The position numbers and the translations under genes are program-made. Below, piece by piece: positions 44,141-53,947 of a DNA stretch of 64,000 bases. Under the pieces are notes generated by a model. That model did no database searches. It had not been told where the DNA came from and saw only the letters and a program-made list of their open reading frames with translations. Every line of letters starts with the position of its first letter. Positions within the stretch are counted from its first letter, which is position 1. Source of the DNA: an uncultured Eubacteriales bacterium (GTDB lineage: Bacteria > Bacillota > Clostridia > Oscillospirales > Acutalibacteraceae); the NCBI GenBank assembly GCA_910577755.1, contig CAJTNL010000011.1, positions 10,934 through 74,933 on the forward strand, read 5' to 3'.

Positions 44141-44389
44141 TTATTTTTTTTCCGGTCTATTGTGTTGTGCATCATAAATGGCGTTTAAAATTTGTGTTGT
44201 AAACATTGTGGCATATAGCTTTGATTCCGCAAGAGCAAATGCCAGAATACCGTTTGTGTCAATGGTACCGTCCTCTTTGCCAAACGCTTGCATGCGCTTC
44301 AATTTATTCCCTTGTAATTCAGCTTCCACATTTTGTTGTACAATCGCAGAAATTTCGGCAATATCTTTTTTGGTTAATTCAATAGCCAT
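44141..44389 (-). CDS. Small uncharacterised protein
   Basis: An 82-residue soluble protein, mostly helical, starting MAIELTKKDIAEISAIVQQ and ending in a charged tail. A middle part (GILAFALAESKLYAT) could pack in a helical bundle. No family recognised. The ATG at 44389 follows GGAGGAAAAC. It lies alone upstream of birA and ends in the terminator that overlaps the BirA operator. Confidence 0.7.
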   Translation of the reverse strand: MAIELTKKDIAEISAIVQQNVEAELQGNKLKRMQAFGKEDGTIDTNGILAFALAESKLYATMFTTQILNAIYDAQHNRPEKK

Positions 44390-44781
44390 AATGTTTTCCT
44401 CCAAAATTGTTTTCTATATTCTAACATGCTTTATGTACGGAATCAACGCTTATGTATGGTAAAGAAGCGGTAATAAAGAATATGAGATAGATTGTTAGTA
44501 CCATACTGTGCCAAAATTCAAAAAATCTGTATGATGAAATGTGTATAGCAGACTATTTTGTCATGGAAAACTCTGTTTGTAGCACATGTACAGCCAGTCT
44601 CATTTTCATATGTTCTGTAAATAGCTTTTTTAGAAATCTATTAAGACAGCTAGTTATATATATTTCCGCTATGTTGACGACTACAGAGCTTCTTTTTAGT
44701 ATACGACTACCGTATGGTGGCTCAATGGAGACTGATAACACGAAATGTTGTATAAAAAGTGAACATACAAAAAAATAAAAT
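44390..44781. other. Intergenic region without a supported gene
   Basis: About 390 bases. Open frames of 62-79 codons exist on both strands between 44539 and 44778, but none has a ribosome site or recognisable product. A strong terminator follows at 44782-44814 although no plus-strand gene precedes it, so an untranslated RNA or a decayed gene is possible. Confidence 0.4.
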
Positions 44782-44814
44782 AAAAAGGAATGCTGATTTT
44801 CAGCATTCCTTTTT
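44782..44814. terminator. Strong bidirectional terminator upstream of miaB
   Basis: AAAAAGGAATGCTGA/TCAGCATTCCTTTTT form a perfect 15-bp stem with a TTT loop and A/T tracts in both directions. Confidence 0.8.
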
Positions 44815-44884
44815 ATTTAGAGACTTTTGGAAAGAACAGGTTTAGGAATTGTGATGAATTTTATTTAACATTTTTTAAAATATC

Positions 44885-44913
44885 TTGAAGATAACCGCAA
44901 AAACTGGTATGAT
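44885..44913 (+). promoter_or_regulatory. Sigma-A promoter of the miaB-mutS-mutL cluster
   Basis: TTGAAG and TATGAT are separated by 17 bases, 36 bases before the miaB start. Confidence 0.6.
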
Positions 44914-44948
44914 GATAAAATACAATTACAATATGGAGGTGTTCAGGA

Positions 44949-46406
44949 TTGAGTTTAAAAAAGCAAACGGAGCATGCGATTTTTTCACAAAATAGAGGAG
45001 ATTGCATTAATGCGGTTGCACAAATTATGGAGATGCGTGCTACAGGTGCAGCTCCGCTTGCATATGTTACAACATACGGCTGCCAGCAAAATGTTGCAGA
45101 CAGTGAAAAAATAAAAGGTCAGTTGGAAGAAATGGGGTTTTCTTTTACACAAGATCCTGATTTGGCTGATTTGATTTTATATAATACATGTGCGATCCGT
45201 GAAAATGCCGAATCAAAAGTATTCGGAAAAATCGGCGAGTTAAAGCACAAAAAAAGTAAAAAGCCTTCATTAATTACCGCAATGTGCGGATGCATGGCTG
45301 AACAAGATCACGTAGTAGAGCGTGTGAAAAAAAGCTACCCGTATTTGGATTTGGTGTTTGGCACACATATCATACACTATTTACCGCAGCTTTTATTTAC
45401 GTTTTTAACCAATGGAAAACGTATTTTTGAAAACGGCAGCGAAGATGAAGATAAACAAATTATAGAGGATTTACCGATTAAGCGTGACAGCGGGCAAGTA
45501 GGTGCTTGGTTAACCATTATGTATGGCTGTAATCATTTTTGCAGTTATTGTATTGTGCCTTATGTGCGCGGTCGTGAACGTAGCCGTGAGCCGGAAGCGA
45601 TTGAGCAGGAGTTTCGTCAATTGGTAGAGGCGGGCTATAAAGAAATTACACTTTTGGGACAGAATGTAAACGCTTACGGTAAAACACTGAAAAATCCGAT
45701 TACATTTTCTGATTTACTGCGTCGTTTGGATCGTGTGGAAGGTGATTACCGCATACGTTTTATGAGTCCTCACCCAAAAGATGCAACGCCGGAATTGTTT
45801 GAAACTATGGCGCAAAGCGAGCATATTGCTCATAGTTTACATTTACCGTTGCAGGCAGGCAATAATCGTGTTTTAAAGGCAATGAGACGAAATTACACAA
45901 GAGAACAATTTTTGGAATTAGTGGAACAAGCTCGTGCCCATATGCCGGATATTACGTTTACTACAGATTTGATTGTCGGATTTCCTGGCGAAACATATGA
46001 AGAATTTTTGGAAACTGTAGATATGCTTCAAAAGGTTAAATTTAATTCTTTGTTTACTTTTATTTATTCACCCCGTGCCGGAACAAAAGCGGCCGTAATG
46101 GAAGATCATGTCCCTGCGCAAGAGAAGTCACGGTGGTTTCAGGAGCTTTGGAAAGAGCAGGAGGCAATTGTGGCGCAGACAAGTCCTGCAATGGTAGGCA
46201 CAGTACAACGTGTGTTGGTACAAGGATATAATGATAAGAAAACCATGCTTATGGGTAAAACAGAAGGTAATATGAACTGTGAATTTATTGGCGACGATAG
46301 TTTAATTGGTACTTTCGTGCATGTGAAAATAACCGAGTCGCCTAATTTTGCATTAAAAGGTACGGTACTGAATGAACCGATCAATGATATAACAGGGGGA
46401 TATTAA
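44949..46406 (+). CDS. miaB: tRNA-2-methylthio-N6-dimethylallyladenosine synthase
   Basis: A 485-residue radical SAM methylthiotransferase acting on i6A37 of tRNA. N-terminal cluster cysteines appear in TYGCQQNVADS, YNTCAIRENAE and AMCGCMAEQ; the radical SAM motif is GCNHFCSYCIVPYVRGRE. A C-terminal TRAM domain (from about 415) ends the protein. TTG start with TGGAGG nine bases upstream. The N-terminal 35 residues before TTYGCQQ are longer than in some homologues, as in Bacillus. Starts a cluster that also holds miaA, which makes the i6A substrate. Confidence 0.96.
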   Translation: MSLKKQTEHAIFSQNRGDCINAVAQIMEMRATGAAPLAYVTTYGCQQNVADSEKIKGQLEEMGFSFTQDPDLADLILYNTCAIRENAESKVFGKIGELKHKKSKKPSLITAMCGCMAEQDHVVERVKKSYPYLDLVFGTHIIHYLPQLLFTFLTNGKRIFENGSEDEDKQIIEDLPIKRDSGQVGAWLTIMYGCNHFCSYCIVPYVRGRERSREPEAIEQEFRQLVEAGYKEITLLGQNVNAYGKTLKNPITFSDLLRRLDRVEGDYRIRFMSPHPKDATPELFETMAQSEHIAHSLHLPLQAGNNRVLKAMRRNYTREQFLELVEQARAHMPDITFTTDLIVGFPGETYEEFLETVDMLQKVKFNSLFTFIYSPRAGTKAAVMEDHVPAQEKSRWFQELWKEQEAIVAQTSPAMVGTVQRVLVQGYNDKKTMLMGKTEGNMNCEFIGDDSLIGTFVHVKITESPNFALKGTVLNEPINDITGGY

Positions 46407-46407
46407 A

Positions 46408-46815
46408 ATGGATGTTATTGAACTAACAAGAGAGTTGGGCAAAGCAATTCAAAGAGACGAGCGTTATATTGCAATGCAGGTTGCACGCCAAAACAGCGAT
46501 AATGATGAAGAATTACAAGAGCTAATCGGTCAATTTAACTTAAAAAGAATGTCAATCAATAATGAAGCGGCAAAGGATGATAGAGATGAAGCTAAATTAA
46601 AGCGGCTGAATGACGAATTACGGGAGACTTATGCAAAGGTTATGCAAAATAAAAACATGGTGGCTTATAATGAAGCAAAAGAGTTGATGGATAATATGCT
46701 TAAACGAGTTAACGCTATATTGAGTATTTCTGCTGACGGTGGTGATCCTGAACTGGCAGACTTAACAGAGGAGGATTGCGGCGGTTCCTGTGCAAGTTGC
46801 GCTGGATGTCATTAA
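46408..46815 (+). CDS. YlbF/YmcA-family regulator with cysteine-rich tail
   Basis: A 135-residue helical protein of the YlbF/YmcA family, which with YaaT modulates RNase Y-dependent mRNA maturation and developmental decisions in Bacillus. The helical core covers residues 1-110 (DVIELTRELGKAIQRDERY). The tail CGGSCASCAGCH has four closely spaced cysteines plus a terminal His, a likely Fe-S or zinc ligand set. The position directly after miaB mirrors the Bacillus miaB-ymcA order. One base separates it from miaB. Confidence 0.88.
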   Translation: MDVIELTRELGKAIQRDERYIAMQVARQNSDNDEELQELIGQFNLKRMSINNEAAKDDRDEAKLKRLNDELRETYAKVMQNKNMVAYNEAKELMDNMLKRVNAILSISADGGDPELADLTEEDCGGSCASCAGCH

Positions 46816-46876
46816 GCTAATTTTAGTTATATTATTGCGGACAATGTCCGCTGATACATAAAAACGAGGTGCAATC

Positions 46877-49507
46877 ATGGCAGATTTATCGCCTATGATG
46901 AAGCAATATTTTCAAATTAAAGAGCAGACCCCCGAAACTTTATTATTTTTTCGTTTGGGTGATTTTTATGAGCTGTTTTATGATGATGCTAAGCTGGTAT
47001 CGGCTGAATTGGAGCTGACCCTAACTGGGCGGGATTGTGGACAGGCGGAGCGTGCGCCAATGTGCGGCGTGCCGTACCATAGTGCTGAATCTTATATAGC
47101 CAGGTTAGTAGCTAAGGGATATAAGGTAGCAATTTGCGAGCAAGTAGAAACACCTGCTCAGGCAAAGGGTGGGCTGGTAAAGCGTGAGATTGTTCGTGTT
47201 ATTACACCTGGTACTGTTATGGAAAGCAGTATGCTGGATGAAGCCAAGAACAATTTCATTTGCGCTGTTTGTACAAGCGATAATCAGGCCGGTATTTGTT
47301 TTGCAGATATTTCGACTGGAGAACTGCACGCAACTACGTTGCAAGGTACTTCAATTTCGGAGTTAGAACTGCATATGAAAAATGAGATGACACGTTTTTC
47401 TCCCAGAGAGATTCTGATTAATGGACAAACCTTAGAGCTTAGAGATTTACCTAAATTTCTGCGCGAGAAGCTTTCTACTTTATTAGAATGTCTGGAGGAT
47501 GCAAAATTTGAGTTGGATTCATGTACGGCTACTGTATGCAGTCAGTTTCAAGGAAATTCTCTGCAGGATTTACATATTGATGATAAACCGCTGATTATTA
47601 GATGCGTTGGCGCGCTGTTGGATTATTTGAAGCGTACACAACGTACTGGTATGGAGCGTATGAATCGTATTGTATTGTATACTAATGCACAATATATGCA
47701 GCTTGATATGAATGCCAGACGTAATTTGGAATTGACCGAAACAATGCGTAGTAAAGAGAAGAGAGGTTCTTTGCTGTGGGTGCTTGATAAAACCAAAACG
47801 CCTATGGGTAAACGTTTGATACGTACATGGTTGGAACGTCCGCTTCTCAATCCGGTTTCTATCCAGAAGCGGCAGCATGCTGTAGGAGAGCTTATCAGAA
47901 ATATTCCGTTTATGGACGGTATTGCGACGCAGTTAAGCGGTATGCATGATTTGGAGCGTTTAATGACCAGAATCGTATACGGTTCTGCTAATGGTCGTGA
48001 ATTACGCAGCTTACTTACCGGAATTGAACGTCTGCCGGCTATTTACAATTTAATGAAAGATGTTTCTTGCAATTTACTTAAAGAGCTTATTGAACAAATT
48101 GATTTGCTTGAAGATGTTGCCGCGCTGATTTTTTCCGCAATTGTAGAGGATCCTCCGTTTTCGATTCGAGAAGGTAACATTATAAAAAAAGGCTATAATG
48201 CAGAGTTAGATCAATTGAAAAACGATATGGAAAACGGAAAAAGTTTAATTGCACAGATGGAGGCTTTTGAAAAAGAAAAAACCGGTATTCCCAAACTGAA
48301 AATCAGCTATAATCGCGTATTTGGTTATTATATTGAGATTTCTAATTCTTATCTTAAGCAAGTGCCGGATACCTATATTCGTAAGCAAACCTTGACCAAT
48401 TGTGAGCGCTATATCACACAGGAGCTTAAAGAACTTGAGGTTCGCATTTTAGGGGCGCATGATAAATCGATACAATTGGAAAGCGTGTTGTTTGAAGAAA
48501 TTCGCAAACATATAGCCGACCAGTTGGTGCGAATTCAAACTACAGCAGAAGCTATAGCCAAACTAGATGTTCTCAATTCTTTTGCGCATGTTTCGCTCCA
48601 GCAAAATTATGTATGCCCTGAAGTGAATTTGGGCGGAAAAATTTTGCTCAAAGAAAGTCGCCATCCGGTAATAGAGGTACTGTTGGACGGCGCTGTGTTT
48701 GTACCAAATGATGTGCTGCTTGACAAAAATGAGAATCGGGTAGCGATTATTACAGGACCGAATATGGCAGGTAAATCTACTTATATGCGTCAAGTGGCTT
48801 TAATCGTTTTAATGGCGCAAATCGGTTGTTTTGTGCCGGCGGCATCGGCTGAAATCGGTATTACAGATGGTATTTTTACACGAGTAGGCGCTTCTGATGA
48901 TCTGGCTTCGGGACAGTCTACTTTTATGGTGGAAATGTCAGAAGTTGCAGATATTTTACAACATGCTACCAGTGATAGTCTGCTGATTTTAGATGAAATA
49001 GGACGGGGGACTTCTACCTATGACGGTATGAGTATTGCCCGCGCTGTACTAGAATATGTGGCAGACACCACATGCCTTGGTGCAAAAGCGCTATTTGCCA
49101 CTCATTATCATGAATTAACTGTTTTAGAGGATTTGATGCACGGCGTGAAGAATTATAACATTGCGGTTAAAAAGCATGGTGATGATATGACGTTCTTGCG
49201 CCGTATTGTCCGAGGTGGAGCTGACGATAGCTTCGGTATTGCGGTAGCAAAGCTGGCGGGCGTACCTGTTTCGGTGGTAACAAGGGCAAAGGCAATCTTA
49301 AAGGAATTGGAAAGTATGCCGCAGACACAAGTTACTGCAAAGAAAACCAACGAACATCCTGCTAAAGGAGAGAGCCAGCTCTCATTTATAGCATCTACAC
49401 AGCATGCGGCGTTGAAAAAATTACAGAAATTAGATGTAAATACTTTAACGCCGATTGAGTGTATGCAAACATTGTTTGAACTTAGTCAATTGGTGAAAGA
49501 AGAATAA
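46877..49507 (+). CDS. mutS: DNA mismatch repair protein MutS
   Basis: An 876-residue mismatch sensor. The mismatch-binding Phe-X-Glu is in LFFRLGDFYELFYDDA (residue about 31-39). Later come the connector, lever and clamp domains, then Walker A TGPNMAGKSTYMRQ and Walker B LLILDEIGRGTSTYDG. The C-terminal tail ending ELSQLVKEE carries a short clamp/tetramerisation-like helix. ATG with ACGAGG upstream. A small GCGGAC/GTCCGC hairpin lies in the gap after ylbF. Operon with mutL. Confidence 0.97.
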   Translation: MADLSPMMKQYFQIKEQTPETLLFFRLGDFYELFYDDAKLVSAELELTLTGRDCGQAERAPMCGVPYHSAESYIARLVAKGYKVAICEQVETPAQAKGGLVKREIVRVITPGTVMESSMLDEAKNNFICAVCTSDNQAGICFADISTGELHATTLQGTSISELELHMKNEMTRFSPREILINGQTLELRDLPKFLREKLSTLLECLEDAKFELDSCTATVCSQFQGNSLQDLHIDDKPLIIRCVGALLDYLKRTQRTGMERMNRIVLYTNAQYMQLDMNARRNLELTETMRSKEKRGSLLWVLDKTKTPMGKRLIRTWLERPLLNPVSIQKRQHAVGELIRNIPFMDGIATQLSGMHDLERLMTRIVYGSANGRELRSLLTGIERLPAIYNLMKDVSCNLLKELIEQIDLLEDVAALIFSAIVEDPPFSIREGNIIKKGYNAELDQLKNDMENGKSLIAQMEAFEKEKTGIPKLKISYNRVFGYYIEISNSYLKQVPDTYIRKQTLTNCERYITQELKELEVRILGAHDKSIQLESVLFEEIRKHIADQLVRIQTTAEAIAKLDVLNSFAHVSLQQNYVCPEVNLGGKILLKESRHPVIEVLLDGAVFVPNDVLLDKNENRVAIITGPNMAGKSTYMRQVALIVLMAQIGCFVPAASAEIGITDGIFTRVGASDDLASGQSTFMVEMSEVADILQHATSDSLLILDEIGRGTSTYDGMSIARAVLEYVADTTCLGAKALFATHYHELTVLEDLMHGVKNYNIAVKKHGDDMTFLRRIVRGGADDSFGIAVAKLAGVPVSVVTRAKAILKELESMPQTQVTAKKTNEHPAKGESQLSFIASTQHAALKKLQKLDVNTLTPIECMQTLFELSQLVKEE

Positions 49508-49544
49508 ATACAGAGCGCATATAAAACAAGGGAAGAAGGTTTTT

Positions 49545-51614
49545 ATGGGTAAAATTCAGGTGTTGGACAAACATATTGCAGAGTTGATTGCGGCGGGTGA
49601 AGTAATAGACAGACCGGCTTCGGTTATTAAAGAGCTGGTAGAAAATGCAATTGATGCCGGAGCAACAGCGATTACTGTAGACATTAAAAATGGCGGCGTA
49701 ACCTTTATGCGTGTATCTGATAATGGCTGCGGCATGTTGCGCGAAGATGTTCCGACTGCCTTTTTACGTCATGCTACCAGTAAAATTTGCAAACAAGACG
49801 ATTTAAATGCTATTGGTACTTTAGGATTTCGTGGTGAGGCTATGGCTTCCATTGCTGCGGTTGCTGCGGTTGAAGTAACGACAAGAACAGCAGATGAACT
49901 AGCGGGTACCTATTATGCTATTCGAGGTGGAGAGCAAATAGAGTATAAAGATTGCGGATGCCCACAAGGGACAACCGTTATTGTAAAAGATATTTTCTAT
50001 AATGTGCCTGCCCGTATGAAATTTTTAAAAAAAGATACTGTGGAAGCCAATGCTGTTGCTGGAATTGTAGATAAGATTGCGTTATCGCATCCTGAAATTG
50101 CCCTACGTTTTATACGGGACGGAAAAGAAACATTACATACACCGGGGGACGGACAGTTAAAGTCGGCCGTTTATGCAGTGTTTGGAAAAGTTTTTACAGA
50201 TGGACTGCTTCCTGTGGAATATGAATATGAACATATCAAGGTATGGGGGTTTATCAGCAAGCCGTCTGCGGCAAGACCAAACCGAAGTATGCAACAATTC
50301 TTTATCAATGGCAGATATGTAAAAAGCCGGACTGCTGCGGCAGCCTTGGAGCAAGCCTTTAAGGGTTCTTTAATGGTCGGTAAATTTCCAGGGTGTGTGT
50401 TGCATATGCAGTTGGCTTATGGAGCCGTGGATGTCAATGTGCATCCTAATAAATTAGAGGTACGCTTTATTAATGAAAAACCAATTTTTAATGCTGTCTA
50501 TTATGGTGTACAGACGGCTTTAAACCAGGGTGATCGTCCAATGGTGATGAATATAGCGCAAGTGACTCAACCGCAACCTTTGAATGTACCGCCGGAAAAA
50601 CCGATACAGATGAAAATACAAACCTCTTTTCAAAAGCCTGTGGAGAAGCAAGCAAATACAGCATTTGTAAAATTAGCGCCCACTATAGAACAAAATCAAA
50701 CTGTAAATAAATCTGTATCCAATTTTGTGAATAGGATTGTAAATCGTAGGGGAATTAACAGAATTATTCTTGAGGACAGCGGTGACGTTCATTTGCCACC
50801 TCCACCTCCACCCAAAGGACCTGCTGCAAATAGTTGGACAGAGAACTCCCGCATTGGAAATTCTGATATTAATATTATGGTAGACGATGGTGAGAATTTG
50901 ACGCACAGATCTTCTTCCGTACTATCTGAAAAGGAAAGCGTGATACCAAAGGAATCATTGGGATCATCGGTGCAATTGGAATCTAATACAGTAACACCAA
51001 AAAAGTATACAGCAGAGGAGATATCAGAAAAACCATTTATAGAACCTCTGCGTTTAATTGGAGAGGCTTTTGGTACTTATATTATTGCAGAGAGAAATTG
51101 TCAAGAATTGATTTTGATTGATAAGCATGCAGCTCATGAGCGTATGCTTTACGAAAAGTTAAAAAAGCAAGCACCTGGTTCCGAGTCACAAATGCTATTA
51201 CAGCCAATACCTGTTACGCTGGAAAAGGATGAGTATGCTATGGCGCTGCAATCATTAGAGTTATTCCAACAGGCAGGCTTTGAGCTAGATGATTTTGGTG
51301 GTGGGACTATTTTGGTACGCAGTGCTCCTATTTCTATGGAACGGGAGGATATTTCTTATGCGGTTATGGAAATGGCCGGATATTTAAACCAGCATAAAAG
51401 CGTCTTAACAACTGAACGCTTAGACTGGTTATATCATAATGTTGCATGCAGAGCGGCTATAAAAGCAGGGGATAAAAGCTCGCCAGAGGAGTTGATAGCA
51501 TTGGTGGAACAATTAGAAGCAGACAATTCCATTCGTTATTGTCCTCATGGGCGTCCTGTAACCATTATTTTAAAGAAAAAAGATTTGGAGAAGCAATTTG
51601 GCCGTATACAGTAA
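49545..51614 (+). CDS. mutL: DNA mismatch repair protein MutL
   Basis: A 689-residue partner of MutS. The GHKL ATPase motifs are ELVENAIDAGA, DNGCGM and GFRGEAMASIAAV. A flexible linker (about 340-500) has a PPPPPP run. The C-terminal domain has DKHAAHERMLYE, a one-residue variant of the DQHA(X)2E(X)4E metal motif of endonuclease-type MutL, and HGRPVTIIL near the end. Nicking activity is therefore expected, consistent with lack of MutH in this group. ATG with GGAAGAAGG upstream. Confidence 0.96.
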   Translation: MGKIQVLDKHIAELIAAGEVIDRPASVIKELVENAIDAGATAITVDIKNGGVTFMRVSDNGCGMLREDVPTAFLRHATSKICKQDDLNAIGTLGFRGEAMASIAAVAAVEVTTRTADELAGTYYAIRGGEQIEYKDCGCPQGTTVIVKDIFYNVPARMKFLKKDTVEANAVAGIVDKIALSHPEIALRFIRDGKETLHTPGDGQLKSAVYAVFGKVFTDGLLPVEYEYEHIKVWGFISKPSAARPNRSMQQFFINGRYVKSRTAAAALEQAFKGSLMVGKFPGCVLHMQLAYGAVDVNVHPNKLEVRFINEKPIFNAVYYGVQTALNQGDRPMVMNIAQVTQPQPLNVPPEKPIQMKIQTSFQKPVEKQANTAFVKLAPTIEQNQTVNKSVSNFVNRIVNRRGINRIILEDSGDVHLPPPPPPKGPAANSWTENSRIGNSDINIMVDDGENLTHRSSSVLSEKESVIPKESLGSSVQLESNTVTPKKYTAEEISEKPFIEPLRLIGEAFGTYIIAERNCQELILIDKHAAHERMLYEKLKKQAPGSESQMLLQPIPVTLEKDEYAMALQSLELFQQAGFELDDFGGGTILVRSAPISMEREDISYAVMEMAGYLNQHKSVLTTERLDWLYHNVACRAAIKAGDKSSPEELIALVEQLEADNSIRYCPHGRPVTIILKKKDLEKQFGRIQ

Positions 51615-51669
51615 TGTTTGTTTTTGCTGGTTTGCGGAATTATTTTTACAGTATACTAAGGGGTGCAAT

Positions 51670-52626
51670 ATGGAACAACATCGGTCAGAACAAAAAATTC
51701 CTCTGATTGTGATAGTAGGACCAACTGCTTCGGGAAAAAGTAAATTAGCTGTAAAACTGGCGCAATGGAAAAAAACCGAAATTGTTTCTGCTGATTCTAT
51801 GCAAATTTATCGAGGTATGCAAATTGGAACCGCAAAGCCAACTGAAGAGGAAATGCAGGGAATTACACATCATTTAATCGATTTTGTAAATTTGGAGCAA
51901 TCCTTTAGCGTGGCGGATTATGTTGTTCTTGCAAAACGGTGTGTAGCTGCTATTGCACAACAAGGTAAACTGCCCATTATGGTTGGTGGTACAGGACTTT
52001 ATATTAATTCTTTTTTGAATAACTTGCAGTTTACCAGTCAAGACAAGGACAAAGATTTATGCGATCAGTTGGCGCGAAAAGCTGAGCGGCAAGGGATAGA
52101 AATGTTGGTAGAGGAACTGCGTTCCTTTGACCCGCAATCGGCTGATCGGATTGACCCGCACAATGTAAGTCGCATCATACGTGCTATTGAGATATACAGA
52201 ACCACTGGTATTACAATGACGGAGCATATGATTCATTCGCGTTTAGAGCCGTCCCCATATTCTTACTGTATGATTGGACTGGATTATACGGATCGAAATA
52301 TTCTTTACGAACAGATCAATCAGCGGGTGGAAAAAATGCTTGAAATGGGTCTAGTGAAGGAAGCAAGAGAGGTATTAGAATTTAAAAATAGCCAAACAGC
52401 TTTGCAGGCTATTGGTTATAAAGAATTAATACCATATTTTTACGGTGATTTGACTTTGCATGAGGCGGTAGATAATATTAAACGGGAAACTCGCAGATAT
52501 GCTAAACGTCAGCTTACATGGTTTCGAAGGAATCAAAATATTCATTGGTTGAAAGTTGACGAGATAGGAAGCACAGAAAAACTGATAGAACAAGCGAAAA
52601 AGATTGTAGAAAATTTTAAATTTTAG
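51670..52626 (+). CDS. miaA: tRNA dimethylallyltransferase
   Basis: A 318-residue enzyme that adds an isopentenyl group to A37 of tRNAs reading U-starting codons, the substrate of MiaB. P-loop VGPTASGKS is at residue 16; SADSMQIYRGMQIGTAKPT and VGGTGLYINSFL are typical. KRQLTWFRRNQ is the conserved C-terminal tRNA-binding segment. The start at 51670 has AAGGGG upstream; an earlier in-frame ATG lies inside mutL. No hfq gene follows. Confidence 0.96.
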   Translation: MEQHRSEQKIPLIVIVGPTASGKSKLAVKLAQWKKTEIVSADSMQIYRGMQIGTAKPTEEEMQGITHHLIDFVNLEQSFSVADYVVLAKRCVAAIAQQGKLPIMVGGTGLYINSFLNNLQFTSQDKDKDLCDQLARKAERQGIEMLVEELRSFDPQSADRIDPHNVSRIIRAIEIYRTTGITMTEHMIHSRLEPSPYSYCMIGLDYTDRNILYEQINQRVEKMLEMGLVKEAREVLEFKNSQTALQAIGYKELIPYFYGDLTLHEAVDNIKRETRRYAKRQLTWFRRNQNIHWLKVDEIGSTEKLIEQAKKIVENFKF

Positions 52627-52648
52627 CACAGAAAGTAAAGGCTTTGAC

Positions 52649-53947
52649 ATGAGAGTTTTAAATCATCCAATCTTGAAAAGGATTATCGTAATTTTAATAG
52701 TGGTACTTTTATTTGTCTTTATTGGTTATCAGATTTGGCGTGCTAATCATTCTACGGTTGTAACTGAAACTTCGACTTACGCTAGTATCTCTGACTTGAT
52801 ACAGGCAGAAGGGATTATTATTAGAGACGAGTCGTTAATTACACAGAATACGCCTGGCGTTATTATTTATAATGTATCTGACGGTACGAAAATTGCAAAG
52901 GACAGTGTGATAGCTACAGTATATGATACAGCTGAAGAGGCGATTACGCATCAAAAACGCACCCAACTTGAAGCACAGTTGGCAATGCTTAACGAACTAA
53001 ACGATGCAAAAACTACATCAGCATATATTAACCCAGATAATTTGGATAAGCAAATTTATATCAAAATGTATAGCATGATAGATGCAATTGGTAACCGAGA
53101 CCGGGAGCAAATTGACAGTAGTAAAGATCAATTTTTACAGTCTGTGAATGCACGTCAAATTGCTACGGATCAGGTAGCGGATTTTAATGAAAAAATTCAA
53201 TCGGTCCAGGCTCAAATTACAGGGCTTGGAGCAGAGAAAGGAACTAAAAAGGGAGAAGTGATTTCTCCGGCTTCCGGTTATTTTGTTAGTGCAATTGACG
53301 GCTACGAAACGACCTATCCATACGAAAAAGCAATGGAGCTAACTGCTGATGACTTGAAAACTAAAAAATCTCAAAGTTCTGTGGATCAAACCAATGTTAT
53401 CGGTAAGATTTGTGATTCTTATAATTGGTATGTAGCATGCGTGGTTTCACCTGAAGTTGCCGCAAGATTAAAACCGGATGCTCAGGTATCTGTTAAAATA
53501 CCGTTTGCTTCCGTTGCTGATGTGCCTGCAACGATTGTTGCAGTCAATCAAACAGATCAGGAGGCCGATGCTGCTGTTATTTTACAATGTAATTACATGA
53601 GCAATGTATTGTCTAAAGTACGAAATGAAACTATACAAATTGAAATTCAGACTTATACAGGTATTCGTGTCAGTCAACAGTCTGTGCAGTTTCAGACTAT
53701 CACCAAAGAGGTGGTGGATGAAAATAATGAGACAACGGTTGTTACGAAAGATGTAAGAGGTGTTTATATTGTGTATGGCAACTCCATTAAATTTGTAGAA
53801 ATTGTGCCTTTATACAGCGATAGTCACTATGTTATTTGTGATCCGAATCCAGAGATTAGTATGCTTATGACCGATAATACTTTAAAATTATATGATGAAG
53901 TGGTGGTAGGAGGCAAGGATTTATATGATGGAAAATTGGTTAAGTGA
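52649..53947 (+). CDS. HlyD-like membrane-anchored adaptor protein
   Basis: A 432-residue protein with a single N-terminal membrane helix (about 10-30) and a large extracellular part. It has a split biotinyl/lipoyl-like domain (GVIIYNVSDGTKIAKDSVIATVYD; the later half around GEVISPASGYFVSAIDGYE), a coiled coil (about 108-190) and beta-barrel-like sections. This is the architecture of membrane fusion proteins. No ABC transporter is adjacent. It sits at the upstream end of the ylmE-sepF-divIVA cluster, where ylmD is in Bacillus, and overlaps ylmE by 23 bases. A cell-envelope role linked to division is possible. Confidence 0.75.
   Translation: MRVLNHPILKRIIVILIVVLLFVFIGYQIWRANHSTVVTETSTYASISDLIQAEGIIIRDESLITQNTPGVIIYNVSDGTKIAKDSVIATVYDTAEEAITHQKRTQLEAQLAMLNELNDAKTTSAYINPDNLDKQIYIKMYSMIDAIGNRDREQIDSSKDQFLQSVNARQIATDQVADFNEKIQSVQAQITGLGAEKGTKKGEVISPASGYFVSAIDGYETTYPYEKAMELTADDLKTKKSQSSVDQTNVIGKICDSYNWYVACVVSPEVAARLKPDAQVSVKIPFASVADVPATIVAVNQTDQEADAAVILQCNYMSNVLSKVRNETIQIEIQTYTGIRVSQQSVQFQTITKEVVDENNETTVVTKDVRGVYIVYGNSIKFVEIVPLYSDSHYVICDPNPEISMLMTDNTLKLYDEVVVGGKDLYDGKLVK

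Noticed and set aside
44539..44778. 79-codon open frame upstream of the terminator before miaB
   Set aside because: No ribosome site or known motif; kept only as a remark on the geneless interval.
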